NCBI GenBank assembly: GCA_900546825.1
Contig: UREE01000064.1
Coordinates: 1-11,638 of the forward strand
From: an uncultured Collinsella sp.
GTDB taxonomy: Bacteria > Actinomycetota > Coriobacteriia > Coriobacteriales > Coriobacteriaceae
Direction: 5' to 3'
Length of the DNA: 11,638 bases
Numbering within the stretch: the first letter of the stretch is position 1; each line of letters begins with the position of its first letter. The notes under the pieces were generated by a model, which saw only the letters and a program-made list of their open reading frames with translations, was not told the DNA's origin and did no database searches. Positions 1 to 8,070 of the stretch are shown piece after piece. The translations under genes and the position numbers were made by a program.

Positions 1-205
1 CCCGCTGAGACCAGACCGGCGGGATAGACGGGTTCAGATGGGGCTTTGATGCATTGGTGGTCTGTTGTTGTGCAAATGGGTATCATACTGTGGTTATTGC
101 ATCGACTCTGCGATGCATGTTTGTACGTTCCCGGCGGTCGGTTTGCCAGAAGCGCCCCGTCGGTTGTTCCAGACCCGTTTCGAAGAAAGGAAACCACACT
201 AACCT
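1..205 (+). promoter_or_regulatory. Leader region upstream of the RNase J gene
   Basis: No gene is supported here. The first 27 bases read in frame 1 as an open stretch ending in TAG and could be the last codons of an upstream gene. dapA or dapB is a frequent neighbour of RNase J in Gram-positives, but eight codons cannot show this. A possible -10 element (TATCAT, 81-86) has no convincing -35 partner, so I do not call a promoter. A purine-rich AAAGGA (186-191) serves as ribosome binding site, 14 nt before the ATG. That spacing is long, but rimO in this window has a similar GAAAGGA with 12 nt. Confidence 0.5.
98..117 (+). repeat. Perfect inverted repeat (7-bp stem, 6-nt loop) in the RNase J leader
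   Basis: TGCATCG (98-104) and CGATGCA (111-117) are exact reverse complements around the loop ACTCTG. The downstream bases (TGTTTGTACG) are not a good U-tract, so it is a poor intrinsic terminator. An upstream GATGCA (48-53) could pair with the same 98-103 arm, giving two mutually exclusive foldings. This may be an RNA element in the 5' UTR of the RNase J message, a protein-binding palindrome, or chance. ATGCAT is itself palindromic, which makes chance pairing more likely. Confidence 0.45.
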
Positions 206-1873
206 ATGGCAGCTAAAAAATCATCTCCCTTGAAGATCATCCCGCTCGGCGGCCTTGACGGCATCGGTAAGAACATGACGGTCTTCGAGTGCGGCGACGA
301 CATGGTGCTCGTCGACGCCGGTCTCATGTTCCCCGACGACTCCCAGCCCGGTATCGACCTGGTGCTTCCTGACTACACCTACGTTCTTGAAAACGAGGAG
401 AAGCTCCGCGGTATCGTCGTCACCCACGGCCACGAGGACCACACCGGTTCGCTTCCGTATCTGCTGCAGGACCTCAACAATAAGGTGCCCATCTTCTCGA
501 GCAAGCTGACGCTTGGCTTTATCGAGGGCAAGCTTTCCGAGTTCCGCATCCGCGCACCCAAGTTCCGCGAGGTCAAGGGCGGCAGCCATGTCAACCTCGG
601 CGGCATCTCGCTCGACTTCTTCTCGATGACGCACTCCATTCCCGGCGCTCTGGGCGTGTTCATCCGCACCAATCAGGGCACCGTCATGCACACGGGCGAC
701 TTTAAACTCGACCAGACGCCCATCGATGGCGTCACGCCCGACTATGCCGCTATCAGCCGCTTTGCCAAGCAGGGCATCGACCTGCTGCTTTCCGACTCCA
801 CCAATGCCACGGTTCCCGGCTTTACCAAGTCCGAGGCCGAGGTTGGTCCCAACCTGCTGCACGCCATCAAGAACGCCCCGGGTCGCGTGTTCGTCGCATC
901 GTTCTCGAGCCACATCCATCGTTTGCAGCAGATCTGCGATGCCGCCCGCAAGTGCGGCCGTAAGGTCGTTGTGACCGGTCGCTCCATGCTCACGAACACC
1001 CGCGTGGCGCGCGAGCTCGGTTATCTCAACATCGATGATGCCGATATCATCGATGCCTTCGATATTGATAATCTTCCTGACGACAAGATCGTCGTCATGT
1101 GCACTGGTTCGCAGGGCGAGCCGCTGTCGGCCCTGTCCCGCATGGCCAATGGCGAGCACAAGACGCTCTCCATCCACGAGGGCGATACCGTTATCCTCTC
1201 GGCAACTCCCGTTCCTGGCAACGAGAAGGCCGTCCAGCAGGTCGTCAACAGCCTGGCCAAGCTCGGCTGCGACGTGTGGGATAAGAACCGCGCTCTCGTC
1301 CACGTCTCGGGTCACGGTAGCCAGGAGGAGCTCAAGCTCCTGATGGCCATGGCCAAGCCCACGTACTTTATGCCGGTTCACGGTGAGGCCGTGCATCTGC
1401 GCGCCCATGCCCAGCTGGCCCGCAAGATGGGCATCAAGGACGATCATATCTTTATCCTCGATAACGGCGACACGCTCGAGATGCGCGGTGGTATCGTCAA
1501 GCGCGGTACGCCCGTCGAGTCCGGCGTCGTTTACGTCGACGGCCTGCGTATCGGCGATACCGACCCCATCGTCCTGCGCGATCGCCAGAAGCTCGCCAAC
1601 GACGGTATGGTCACGGCCGTTGCCATCGTCTCTCTCAAACACAAGATCGAGGCCATCGAGTTCTCGGGCCGCGGCGTCTCGTTTGCCATCGACGACCAGT
1701 TCTCCGAGGATGCCTCCGCGTCCATTATGAAGACGATCGAGAAGGGTAAGTTCAGCTTTACCAGCAGCGGTTCCGATGCCATTCGCAAGGCCGTGCGCGA
1801 TTCGCTCTCTAACTTTATCTGGAGCCGTACGCGCACCCGTCCGATGATCATCCCGGTCGTCATGGAGGTTTAG
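206..1873 (+). CDS. rnj: Ribonuclease J (metallo-beta-lactamase / beta-CASP RNase)
   Basis: This is a cytoplasmic zinc-dependent ribonuclease combining endonuclease and 5'-to-3' exonuclease activity in mRNA decay and rRNA maturation. The 555 residues match the usual RNase J length. The metallo-beta-lactamase core carries the HxHxDH signature in THGHEDH (H74, H76, D78, H79), followed by H143 (MTHS) and D165 (HTGDFK). The beta-CASP part shows SDSTN (about 196-200), FSSHIHR (233-239) and HVSGHG (366-371), and the last metal ligand lies in MPVHGE (H392). The C-terminal end RPMIIPVVMEV is typical of the family. The ATG at 206 gives a short basic N-terminus. The stop is one base before the ftsK start, and the ftsK Shine-Dalgarno lies inside the last RNase J codons, so the two are probably translationally coupled. 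I cannot tell whether it is J1-like or J2-like; a single RNase J is usual in actinomycetes. Confidence 0.96.
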   Translation: MAAKKSSPLKIIPLGGLDGIGKNMTVFECGDDMVLVDAGLMFPDDSQPGIDLVLPDYTYVLENEEKLRGIVVTHGHEDHTGSLPYLLQDLNNKVPIFSSKLTLGFIEGKLSEFRIRAPKFREVKGGSHVNLGGISLDFFSMTHSIPGALGVFIRTNQGTVMHTGDFKLDQTPIDGVTPDYAAISRFAKQGIDLLLSDSTNATVPGFTKSEAEVGPNLLHAIKNAPGRVFVASFSSHIHRLQQICDAARKCGRKVVVTGRSMLTNTRVARELGYLNIDDADIIDAFDIDNLPDDKIVVMCTGSQGEPLSALSRMANGEHKTLSIHEGDTVILSATPVPGNEKAVQQVVNSLAKLGCDVWDKNRALVHVSGHGSQEELKLLMAMAKPTYFMPVHGEAVHLRAHAQLARKMGIKDDHIFILDNGDTLEMRGGIVKRGTPVESGVVYVDGLRIGDTDPIVLRDRQKLANDGMVTAVAIVSLKHKIEAIEFSGRGVSFAIDDQFSEDASASIMKTIEKGKFSFTSSGSDAIRKAVRDSLSNFIWSRTRTRPMIIPVVMEV

Positions 1874-1874
1874 T

Positions 1875-4649
1875 TTGGCGCGCGGATCTGCACAAAACGC
1901 CAAAGGCAATAAGGCCAATAACCAACCGGCATCTGCTAAGGGTGCCGGTTCCCATCTGCGTGCCAATAAGGGCCACGAGGCGGACTTTGACGATTTTGAG
2001 CCCTTGGTCGAGCCCTCGGCCAACCGCGATATCGCCGGCGTGGTCATCGCCGTTTTGGCGATTGCGTCCTTTATTGCCGTGATTTCTCCGGCAACAGCGC
2101 CCGTGACGGCTGCGGTTGCCGGTTTCTACCACCTGGGCTTTGGTCTGGGCGCCTACGTGCTGCCGATCGTCATCTTGCTGTTTGCCGCCACGCTCTTTTT
2201 GGGTGAGGACTCGCCGCTCAACGTGCGCTCTGTTGCGGGCGGCGCCTTGGTCTTTATCGCCGTCGTCTCCATTCTTTCGCTGATGGTGCCGGGCACGAGC
2301 GATTCGTGCGACCTTATGTTTACGCCGCAGAACCTTTCCGTGTCGGGCGGCTACATTGGTGCCTTTATCGCAAGTGCCTTGCAAAATGCCCTGGGTAAAC
2401 CTATCGCCATGGTTGTCTTGCTGGGGCTTGTCGTCGTTGGTTTGGTCATTATCGGCTTTTCGGTGGGTGGCGTTTTGCGCTCCGCACGCGATCGCGCTGC
2501 CGATTTTGCCGAGCGTCGACGTGCCGATGTCAATGCGAGCCCGTGGGGCGATGAAGAGGCCCTGTCTGTTCCCGGCGTTGCTCGTCCGCACCTGAGCATT
2601 CTGCGCCAGAAGGGGACTGACGCCGCGGTGACCACGGTCATGGGTGGCGATGTCGACCCGGTTTTGGATGACGACGAGGACGATGACCCGTTTGTCGACG
2701 TATCCGAGTCGGTTGAAGCCGAGCGAGCCAAGACCACGCTGTTGCCGCGCCGCCATGCCAAGAAGGGCAAGTCTGCGCCTAAGCTCAATACGAGTGAGCC
2801 CGACCCGTCTTGGTCCGATAGCGAGATTGAGCTCACCGAGGGCGATGACGAGGACGACGAGGCTCCGATTGAGACCGCAAAGACAACTTTGCTGCCGCGT
2901 CGCCATGCAAAGCGCGGCCAGGTAACCGGCCAGCTTTCGATGGAAGACGACCCCGATAAGATCGACGAGTCCGTGCCGCCGTTTGCCGTGAATCCCGTCT
3001 CGGCCGCACCTCAGATTCCCGACTTCCTGAAGCATCCCAAGGTTGCCGATGCGCCTGCCACGAGTGCTATCGAATCGGCTGCGGCTCGTGATGAGGGAGT
3101 GGACGACGGCGCCGCAGATAACGAGGGCGAAGAGGAGGACGGCCTCAAGCTTCCGCCGCTCGAAATCCTGCATGCCAACCCGCAGTCGGCTTCCGCCGCG
3201 TCTTCGGACAAGGAGCTGGAGCAGACCGCTGAGTCACTGCAATCCACCTTGCTTGAGTTTGGCCGCAGTGCCCGCGTGGTCGGCTGGATCGCCGGCCCCA
3301 CGGTGACGACCTTTAAGCTGCAGCCCGGTGAGGGCGAGCGTGTGAGCAAAATCTCGAGCCTCGAGGACGATATCGCGCTTTCGCTCGCTGCCCAGTCGGT
3401 GCGTATCTTTGCCCCGATCCCCGGCACCTCGCTCGTGGGCATCGAGATTCCCAACCGCAAGCGCCAGAACGTCAATCTGGGCGACGTGCTGCCCTATGTG
3501 AAGGGCGGTCCGCTCGAGCTCGCCATCGGCCGCGACGCCGAGGGCACGCCGGTTGTCGCCGACCTCGCCAAGATGCCTCACCTGTTGATTGCCGGTACGA
3601 CCGGTTCTGGTAAGTCGGTGATGATCAACTCCATCATCACGACCTTGCTCATGCGCGCCCTTCCCGAGGACGTTCGCCTGATTATGGTCGACCCCAAGCG
3701 CGTCGAGCTTGCGGGCTATAACGGTCTTCCGCATCTCTATGTGCCCGTGGTGACCGAGCCTAAGCAGGCCGCGAGCGCTCTGCAATGGGCTGTGTCCGAG
3801 ATGGAGCGTCGCCTGAAGGTCTTCGAGCGTCTCAACGTGCGTAAGATCTCGACCTACAACGAAAAGCAGGCTGCTGGCGAGTTTGAGCATTACGACAATC
3901 CGCCGCAAAAGATGCCCTACCTTGTCATTATCATTGACGAGCTCTCTGACCTGATGATGGTCGCCGGTAAGGATGTCGAGGCCTCGATCGTGCGTATTGC
4001 ACAGCTGGGCCGTGCCGCCGGTATTCACCTTATCGTTGCCACGCAGCGCCCCAGCTCCAACGTGGTGACGGGCCTCATTAAGGCCAACATCACCAACCGT
4101 ATCGCCTTTAACGTCGCCACGGGCATCGACTCGCGCGTCATCATCGACCAGATGGGTGCCGAGAAGCTCACCGGTTTGGGCGACATGCTGTTCTCCAAGG
4201 TCGACTGGGGCAAGCCCCGCCGTATCCAGGGCTGCTTTGTCTCGGACGACGAAATCAACGAGATTGTCGAGTTCGTCAAGTCGCAGAGCGAGCCCGACTA
4301 CCACGAGGAGATTCTGTCCGCCGTGGCGCCCGCTTCCATGTCCATGGCTGGTGGCGGCATTGTCCGCACTGGAGTCGCCGAGCCGCAAGACGATGATCCG
4401 CTCATTTGGGAAGCCGCCCATATTGTGGTGGAATCGCAGCTGGGCTCCACATCTGGCCTGCAACGCCGCCTGAAGGTTGGCTATGCGCGTGCCGGGCGTA
4501 TTATGGACATGCTGGAAGAAAAGGGTGTCGTCGGCCCGCCCGACGGTTCCAAGCCGCGCGAGGTCCTGTTGGACGAGGAAGGGCTTGCCGCGCTGGAATC
4601 TGTCGACGCCGAGATGGCACGTGAAGATCGTGAGTTTGGAGGATTCTGA
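1875..4649 (+). CDS. ftsK: DNA translocase FtsK/SpoIIIE
   Basis: A septum-anchored, ATP-driven double-stranded DNA pump that clears chromosome from the closing division site. The TTG start at 1875 is chosen because GGAGG (1864-1868) precedes it by six bases; the gap to RNase J is one base. Of the 924 residues, 1-50 are polar and about 53-200 contain four hydrophobic membrane segments. Residues about 200-440 form an acidic disordered linker with a 12-residue motif repeated at 285-296 and 335-346. The alpha/beta motor follows: Walker A GTTGSGKS (574-581), DPKRVEL (606-612), Walker B VIIIDEL (684-690), and the ATQRPSSNVVTGLIKANI segment. The winged-helix gamma domain (about 842-904) contains LQRRLKVGYARAGRIMD, the part that reads polar KOPS/SRS-type DNA sites in known FtsK proteins. 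The stop overlaps the next start by one base. Confidence 0.97.
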   Translation: MARGSAQNAKGNKANNQPASAKGAGSHLRANKGHEADFDDFEPLVEPSANRDIAGVVIAVLAIASFIAVISPATAPVTAAVAGFYHLGFGLGAYVLPIVILLFAATLFLGEDSPLNVRSVAGGALVFIAVVSILSLMVPGTSDSCDLMFTPQNLSVSGGYIGAFIASALQNALGKPIAMVVLLGLVVVGLVIIGFSVGGVLRSARDRAADFAERRRADVNASPWGDEEALSVPGVARPHLSILRQKGTDAAVTTVMGGDVDPVLDDDEDDDPFVDVSESVEAERAKTTLLPRRHAKKGKSAPKLNTSEPDPSWSDSEIELTEGDDEDDEAPIETAKTTLLPRRHAKRGQVTGQLSMEDDPDKIDESVPPFAVNPVSAAPQIPDFLKHPKVADAPATSAIESAAARDEGVDDGAADNEGEEEDGLKLPPLEILHANPQSASAASSDKELEQTAESLQSTLLEFGRSARVVGWIAGPTVTTFKLQPGEGERVSKISSLEDDIALSLAAQSVRIFAPIPGTSLVGIEIPNRKRQNVNLGDVLPYVKGGPLELAIGRDAEGTPVVADLAKMPHLLIAGTTGSGKSVMINSIITTLLMRALPEDVRLIMVDPKRVELAGYNGLPHLYVPVVTEPKQAASALQWAVSEMERRLKVFERLNVRKISTYNEKQAAGEFEHYDNPPQKMPYLVIIIDELSDLMMVAGKDVEASIVRIAQLGRAAGIHLIVATQRPSSNVVTGLIKANITNRIAFNVATGIDSRVIIDQMGAEKLTGLGDMLFSKVDWGKPRRIQGCFVSDDEINEIVEFVKSQSEPDYHEEILSAVAPASMSMAGGGIVRTGVAEPQDDDPLIWEAAHIVVESQLGSTSGLQRRLKVGYARAGRIMDMLEEKGVVGPPDGSKPREVLLDEEGLAALESVDAEMAREDREFGGF
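2727..2912 (+). repeat. Duplicated 12-residue motif in the FtsK linker
   Basis: The peptide AKTTLLPRRHAK is encoded twice, at 2727-2762 and 2877-2912 (residues 285-296 and 335-346), 50 codons apart. Each copy is followed by a further basic stretch (KGK or RGQ) and lies between acidic runs. The peptide is identical, but seven of the twelve codons differ by a synonymous base, so this is not a recent DNA duplication. Conservation at protein level is the simpler reading. Confidence 0.85.
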
Positions 4650-6160
4650 TGGCTGCACGCTTTGGTGACATGCTGCTCGAGCAGCGTCGCCGAATGGGCC
4701 TTTCCATTCAGCAGGTCGCCAACACCATCAAAATCAGGCCGCAGATCATCGAGTTTTTCGAGACCGGTAACTTTGCTTCGATGCCGCCGCGCGGCTATGC
4801 GCAGGGCATGATTTCGAGCTATGCTCGTTTTTTGGGCCTCAATCCGCGCGAGGTCGTCAATGCCTACTTTGACGAACTGATGGCATACGAACGCGAGACG
4901 TCGCAGCAGGGCGGTCGTTTCCAGGACGCCGCCGGCTACGTCAATTCGCGTTCCTCTGTCGATAACGGGCGCTTCCTGATGGTTCAGGGCGGTCGTTCGA
5001 CTCGCTATGGACAGCGTCCTCAGCAGGCCGGTTATATTACAGAGACGGGTTCGGGCGAGGAGATTCGCTCGCAGCGTGACCGGTTCCGCAGTACGCCGAT
5101 GCCCGAGGACCGTGCACTTCCCGCTGCCCGCGGCGTGGCGCGTGACCCTCGTGCCGGCTACGGCGACGGCGGCTATTCCGATCGCGGTCACCGTGGTATC
5201 TCTGCCGGTCGTGCTCGCGGCGGCTATGCGGACGCCGATACCACGCAGGTGACGCCGCGTCTTCGCTCTCAATCACAGCCGTATGGCCAGCGCTCTTCGG
5301 CTCCGCGTGCGGGCCAGCGTGGCTATCAAGGCCGCGGTGAACTTGCGCCCCGATCGGGTCAGCGCAGCCTTCAGGGCCAGGGTGGCTATCGCGGCCGTTC
5401 CGATAGCCATCGTGGCCGTATGCCTCAGGGAGGCGGCCGCAGCAGTTCCAGTCGTGGACGCGGCGGTTCCCGTGCTCCTCAAAACAACGGGCTCGATCCG
5501 CGTATCGTCTACGCCGGTATCGGTGCCGTGGCGTTGCTGCTGATCGTGCTCATCGTGGTACTTCTGCGCGGCTGCGCATCTTCGACGCCCGAGACCACGC
5601 CCGAGACGCCCACTGCTACCAAGACGACGACCAAGAAGTCTTCTAAGAAGACCGAAATCGTCGACGAGGATGAGGACACCGATGAGGCGACGGATGAGTC
5701 GACCGATTCGGACGCCTCCAAGACGACGGCTAAAAAGGAAGAGAACGAGGTAACGAAGGTCAAGATCTCCGTTGCCAAGGGCAAGACTGCTTGGATTGAG
5801 GTCAAGGTCGACGGCAAGTCGGTCTATGGCGCCCAGGCGACTGGCCCCTTTGAGCAGGAGTACACGCCCGAGTCCTCGATCGAGATCACCACGTCTAAGC
5901 CTTCCGATGTCACCGTTACCAAGAACGGCGAAAAGGTCCGTTACGATACCAAGACCTCGGGCGTGGCGCGCGTGACGATCACCGTTCCCAAGAAGGAGAC
6001 GACTGATTCCGAGAATGGTGAAAGTTCTGATGGTGCCGACACCACCGATGGTACCGACACCACCGACGGCATCGATGCCCAGTCCACGGATGGCGCCGAT
6101 ACCGCAACTGACGGCCAGACGCCCACCGATTCTACTGACTATTCGTACGATAGCTACTAA
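4649..6160 (+). CDS. RodZ-like protein: N-terminal helix-turn-helix, membrane anchor, C-terminal extracytoplasmic domain
   Basis: The protein (503 residues) has the RodZ/YmfM layout. An XRE-type HTH_25 domain spans about 5-75 (MLLEQRRRMGLSIQQVAN, then RGYAQGMISSYARFLGL). A long cytoplasmic linker, about 82-280, is rich in Arg, Gly, Gln, Ser and Tyr with many RG and RGR dipeptides. A single membrane segment covers about 286-306. Outside is a Thr/Lys/Asp-rich stretch (310-368), a beta-rich DUF4115-like region (about 370-448), and an acidic Thr/Asp/Gly tail with a short tandem repeat. RodZ links MreB filaments to the cell-wall elongation machinery; the HTH binds MreB rather than DNA in E. coli. 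No MreB lies in this window, so that role is inferred. GGAGG at 4638-4642 places the ATG six bases downstream, and the start overlaps the ftsK stop (TGATG), implying coupling. The linker is unusually long and basic for RodZ. Confidence 0.85.
   Translation: MAARFGDMLLEQRRRMGLSIQQVANTIKIRPQIIEFFETGNFASMPPRGYAQGMISSYARFLGLNPREVVNAYFDELMAYERETSQQGGRFQDAAGYVNSRSSVDNGRFLMVQGGRSTRYGQRPQQAGYITETGSGEEIRSQRDRFRSTPMPEDRALPAARGVARDPRAGYGDGGYSDRGHRGISAGRARGGYADADTTQVTPRLRSQSQPYGQRSSAPRAGQRGYQGRGELAPRSGQRSLQGQGGYRGRSDSHRGRMPQGGGRSSSSRGRGGSRAPQNNGLDPRIVYAGIGAVALLLIVLIVVLLRGCASSTPETTPETPTATKTTTKKSSKKTEIVDEDEDTDEATDESTDSDASKTTAKKEENEVTKVKISVAKGKTAWIEVKVDGKSVYGAQATGPFEQEYTPESSIEITTSKPSDVTVTKNGEKVRYDTKTSGVARVTITVPKKETTDSENGESSDGADTTDGTDTTDGIDAQSTDGADTATDGQTPTDSTDYSYDSY
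6032..6067 (+). repeat. Short tandem repeat (2 x 18 bp) in the rodZ-like C-terminal tail
   Basis: Two adjacent 18-bp units (6032-6049 and 6050-6067) differ at two positions and encode GADTTD and GTDTTD. Degenerate copies continue downstream (GIDAQSTDGADTATDG). The repeat lies in the acidic, extracytoplasmic tail, a likely spot for length variation by slippage. Confidence 0.7.
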
Positions 6161-6186
6161 GCCGCTCGTACGCGAAAGGAAACATC

Positions 6187-6684
6187 ATGGCTAAAGATTC
6201 CAGCTTCGACGTCGTGTCCGAGGTCAACATGCAAGAGGTCGACAACGCCTTCCAGCAGACCACGCGCGAGATTTCCCAGCGCTATGACCTGAAGGATTCC
6301 GGCGCCACGATCGAGCTTTCGAAGGGCGACAAGCTCTTTACAATCAACGCCCCGGCCGACTTTGTCTCCAAGCAGATCATCGATGTCCTGAGCTCCAAGC
6401 TCATCAAGCGCGGCATCGACCTCAAGGCTGTTTCGTGGGATGCTCCGCAGGCGGCATCGGGCGGCACCGTGCGCGTGCTCGGCCATATCGTCGAGGGTAT
6501 CGACCAGGCGACCGCCAAGAAGATCAATAAGGACATCAAGGACCAAAAGCTCAAGGTCAAGGTGACCATCGAGGCCGAGAAGCTGCGTGTTTCCTCTGCT
6601 TCGAAGGACGCGTTGCAGACCGTTATCCAATTCCTGCGCGACCAGGACTACGGCCAGCCGCTGCAGTTCACCAACTACCGCTAA
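6187..6684 (+). CDS. yajQ: YajQ family nucleotide-binding protein
   Basis: At 165 residues this matches the family length (about 163 in E. coli). The family start is clear (SSFDVVSEVNMQEVDNAFQQ), followed by REISQRYDLKDSGATIEL, the GGTVRVLGHIVEGI region and the end FLRDQDYGQPLQFTNYR. YajQ has two similar alpha/beta domains with an RNA-binding-like fold. A Xanthomonas member binds cyclic di-GMP and acts as a transcriptional co-regulator, and other members bind nucleotides or tRNA; the role here is unknown. AAAGGA at 6175-6180 precedes the ATG by six bases. The gap to rodZ is 26 bases with no terminator, so it is probably co-transcribed. It separates rodZ from rimO, which are usually adjacent in actinomycetes. 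Confidence 0.95.
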   Translation: MAKDSSFDVVSEVNMQEVDNAFQQTTREISQRYDLKDSGATIELSKGDKLFTINAPADFVSKQIIDVLSSKLIKRGIDLKAVSWDAPQAASGGTVRVLGHIVEGIDQATAKKINKDIKDQKLKVKVTIEAEKLRVSSASKDALQTVIQFLRDQDYGQPLQFTNYR

Positions 6685-6711
6685 TATCATTCGAAAGGAC
6701 TGCTCTCCAAC

Positions 6712-8061
6712 ATGGATACACCGTTGGGCTCCGTGCTCTACATCACCCTCGGGTGCGCTAAGAACGAGGTTGACACCGACCGCATGCGTTCTCTTTTGAC
6801 CGCCGCGGGCTACGAGGAGGCATTCGACCCACAGGATGCCGATATCGCCATCGTCAATACATGCTCGTTCCTCGCCTCCGCAACGTCCGAGAGCATCGAG
6901 ACCACGCTCGAGCTCGCCAATGAGGTTCAGGACGGCGTTCGTTCTTGCCCCATCGTCATGTGCGGCTGTGTGCCGTCGCGCTATGGCGACGACCTGCCCG
7001 ACGAGCTGCCCGAGGTCGCTGCCTTTGTGAAGGCCGACGAGGAAGACGGCATCGTGGCAGTCATCGATGGCGTGCTGGGTGTCGAGCGTGAGATCGCGGC
7101 CTATATCCCTCAGGTCAAGCGTACCGTCGAGGGCGCCGTTGCTTACGTCAAGATTTCCGATGGCTGCAACCGCTTCTGCAGCTTCTGCATGATCCCCTAT
7201 ATTCGCGGTCGCTATCATTCGCGCAATGCCGAGAGCATTATCTCCGAGGTACGCGACCTGGTTGCCGGCGGTGTGCGCGAGATCGTGCTGATCGGCCAGG
7301 ACACGGGCATCTGGGGCACCGACTTTGCTGATGAGGACGTCGCCGAGGGCTCGCCGCGCAATCTGGCGCAGCTGCTGCGTGCCGTCGCCGAGGCCGTGCG
7401 CCCGCACAACGTCTGGGTCCGCGTGCTCTATCTGCAGCCCGAGGGCATGACCGATGAGCTTATCGATACGATTCGCGATACGCCCGAGGTGCTGCCCTAT
7501 ATCGATATCCCCGTGCAGCACTGCGACGCGCGCATCCTCAAGGCTATGCGCCGTTCCGGTTCGCGCCAGGAGCTCGAGGACCTGTTCCGCGATCTGCGTG
7601 AGCGTATCCCCGGCATCGTGATCCGTTCCACGGCTATGGTCGGCTTCCCGACCGAGACCGACGACGAGTTCCGCGACCTTATCGACTTTATGGACACCGT
7701 CGGCTTTGACTACACGAGCGTCTTTGCCTACTCGCAGGAGGAGGGCAGCCTGGCCGCTAAGATGGAGGGTCAGGTCGACGAAGAGGTCAAGCTCGAGCGC
7801 GCCCAGGAGGCCATGGACCTGGCCGAGTCGCTCGGTTTTGCCGCCACCGCCGCACATGTGGGCGAGCGCGCCCAGGTGATCGTCGACGGTATCGAAGAAA
7901 CCGAGGACGGCACCGAGCTGATCGGCCATGCCTGGTTCCAGGCGCCCGATTCCGATGGCGCGGTCCACTTGGACGCCAGTGAGGCGTCCGTGGGCGATAT
8001 TCTGACTGTCGAGTTTACCGATAGCTTCTGCTATGAGCTTATCGGCCATGTTGTGGAGTAG
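6712..8061 (+). CDS. rimO: Ribosomal protein S12 methylthiotransferase RimO
   Basis: RimO is a radical-SAM enzyme with two [4Fe-4S] clusters. It adds a methylthio group to a conserved aspartate of ribosomal protein S12, using S-adenosylmethionine. The 449 residues show the UPF0004 domain (about 7-125) with cluster cysteines C15 (LGCAKNEVD), C51 (VNTCSF) and C86 (CGCVPSR). The radical-SAM motif CNRFCSFC follows (C152, C156, C159), and the C-terminal TRAM domain starts at about 383 and ends FTDSFCYELIGHVVE. LGCAKNEVD and the SDGCNRFCSFCMIPYIRG context point to RimO rather than the tRNA enzymes MiaB or MtaB. GAAAGGA at 6693-6699 lies 12 bases before the ATG, a long spacing. The yajQ-rimO gap is 27 bases and the rimO-pgsA gap is nine, consistent with one operon. 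Confidence 0.95.
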   Translation: MDTPLGSVLYITLGCAKNEVDTDRMRSLLTAAGYEEAFDPQDADIAIVNTCSFLASATSESIETTLELANEVQDGVRSCPIVMCGCVPSRYGDDLPDELPEVAAFVKADEEDGIVAVIDGVLGVEREIAAYIPQVKRTVEGAVAYVKISDGCNRFCSFCMIPYIRGRYHSRNAESIISEVRDLVAGGVREIVLIGQDTGIWGTDFADEDVAEGSPRNLAQLLRAVAEAVRPHNVWVRVLYLQPEGMTDELIDTIRDTPEVLPYIDIPVQHCDARILKAMRRSGSRQELEDLFRDLRERIPGIVIRSTAMVGFPTETDDEFRDLIDFMDTVGFDYTSVFAYSQEEGSLAAKMEGQVDEEVKLERAQEAMDLAESLGFAATAAHVGERAQVIVDGIEETEDGTELIGHAWFQAPDSDGAVHLDASEASVGDILTVEFTDSFCYELIGHVVE

Positions 8062-8070
8062 GAGAGCATC

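Noticed and set aside
54..86. Promoter before RNase J using TATCAT at 81-86
   Set aside because: No -35 hexamer at 16-18 bp spacing resembles consensus; TTGGTG and TTGTTG are at the wrong distances.
221..2047. 608-residue minus-strand open frame
   Set aside because: Codon-aligned shadow of the RNase J gene running into ftsK; same explanation as the other antisense frames.
5567..5578. Lipobox-like LRGC after the RodZ-like membrane segment
   Set aside because: It is internal, about 300 residues from the N-terminus, has Arg at a position usually small or uncharged, and is not part of a signal peptide.
6143..6172. Two CGTACG palindromes flanking the rodZ stop
   Set aside because: Pairing between them needs a bulge, there is no T-tract, and a six-base palindrome pair at this distance is plausible by chance.
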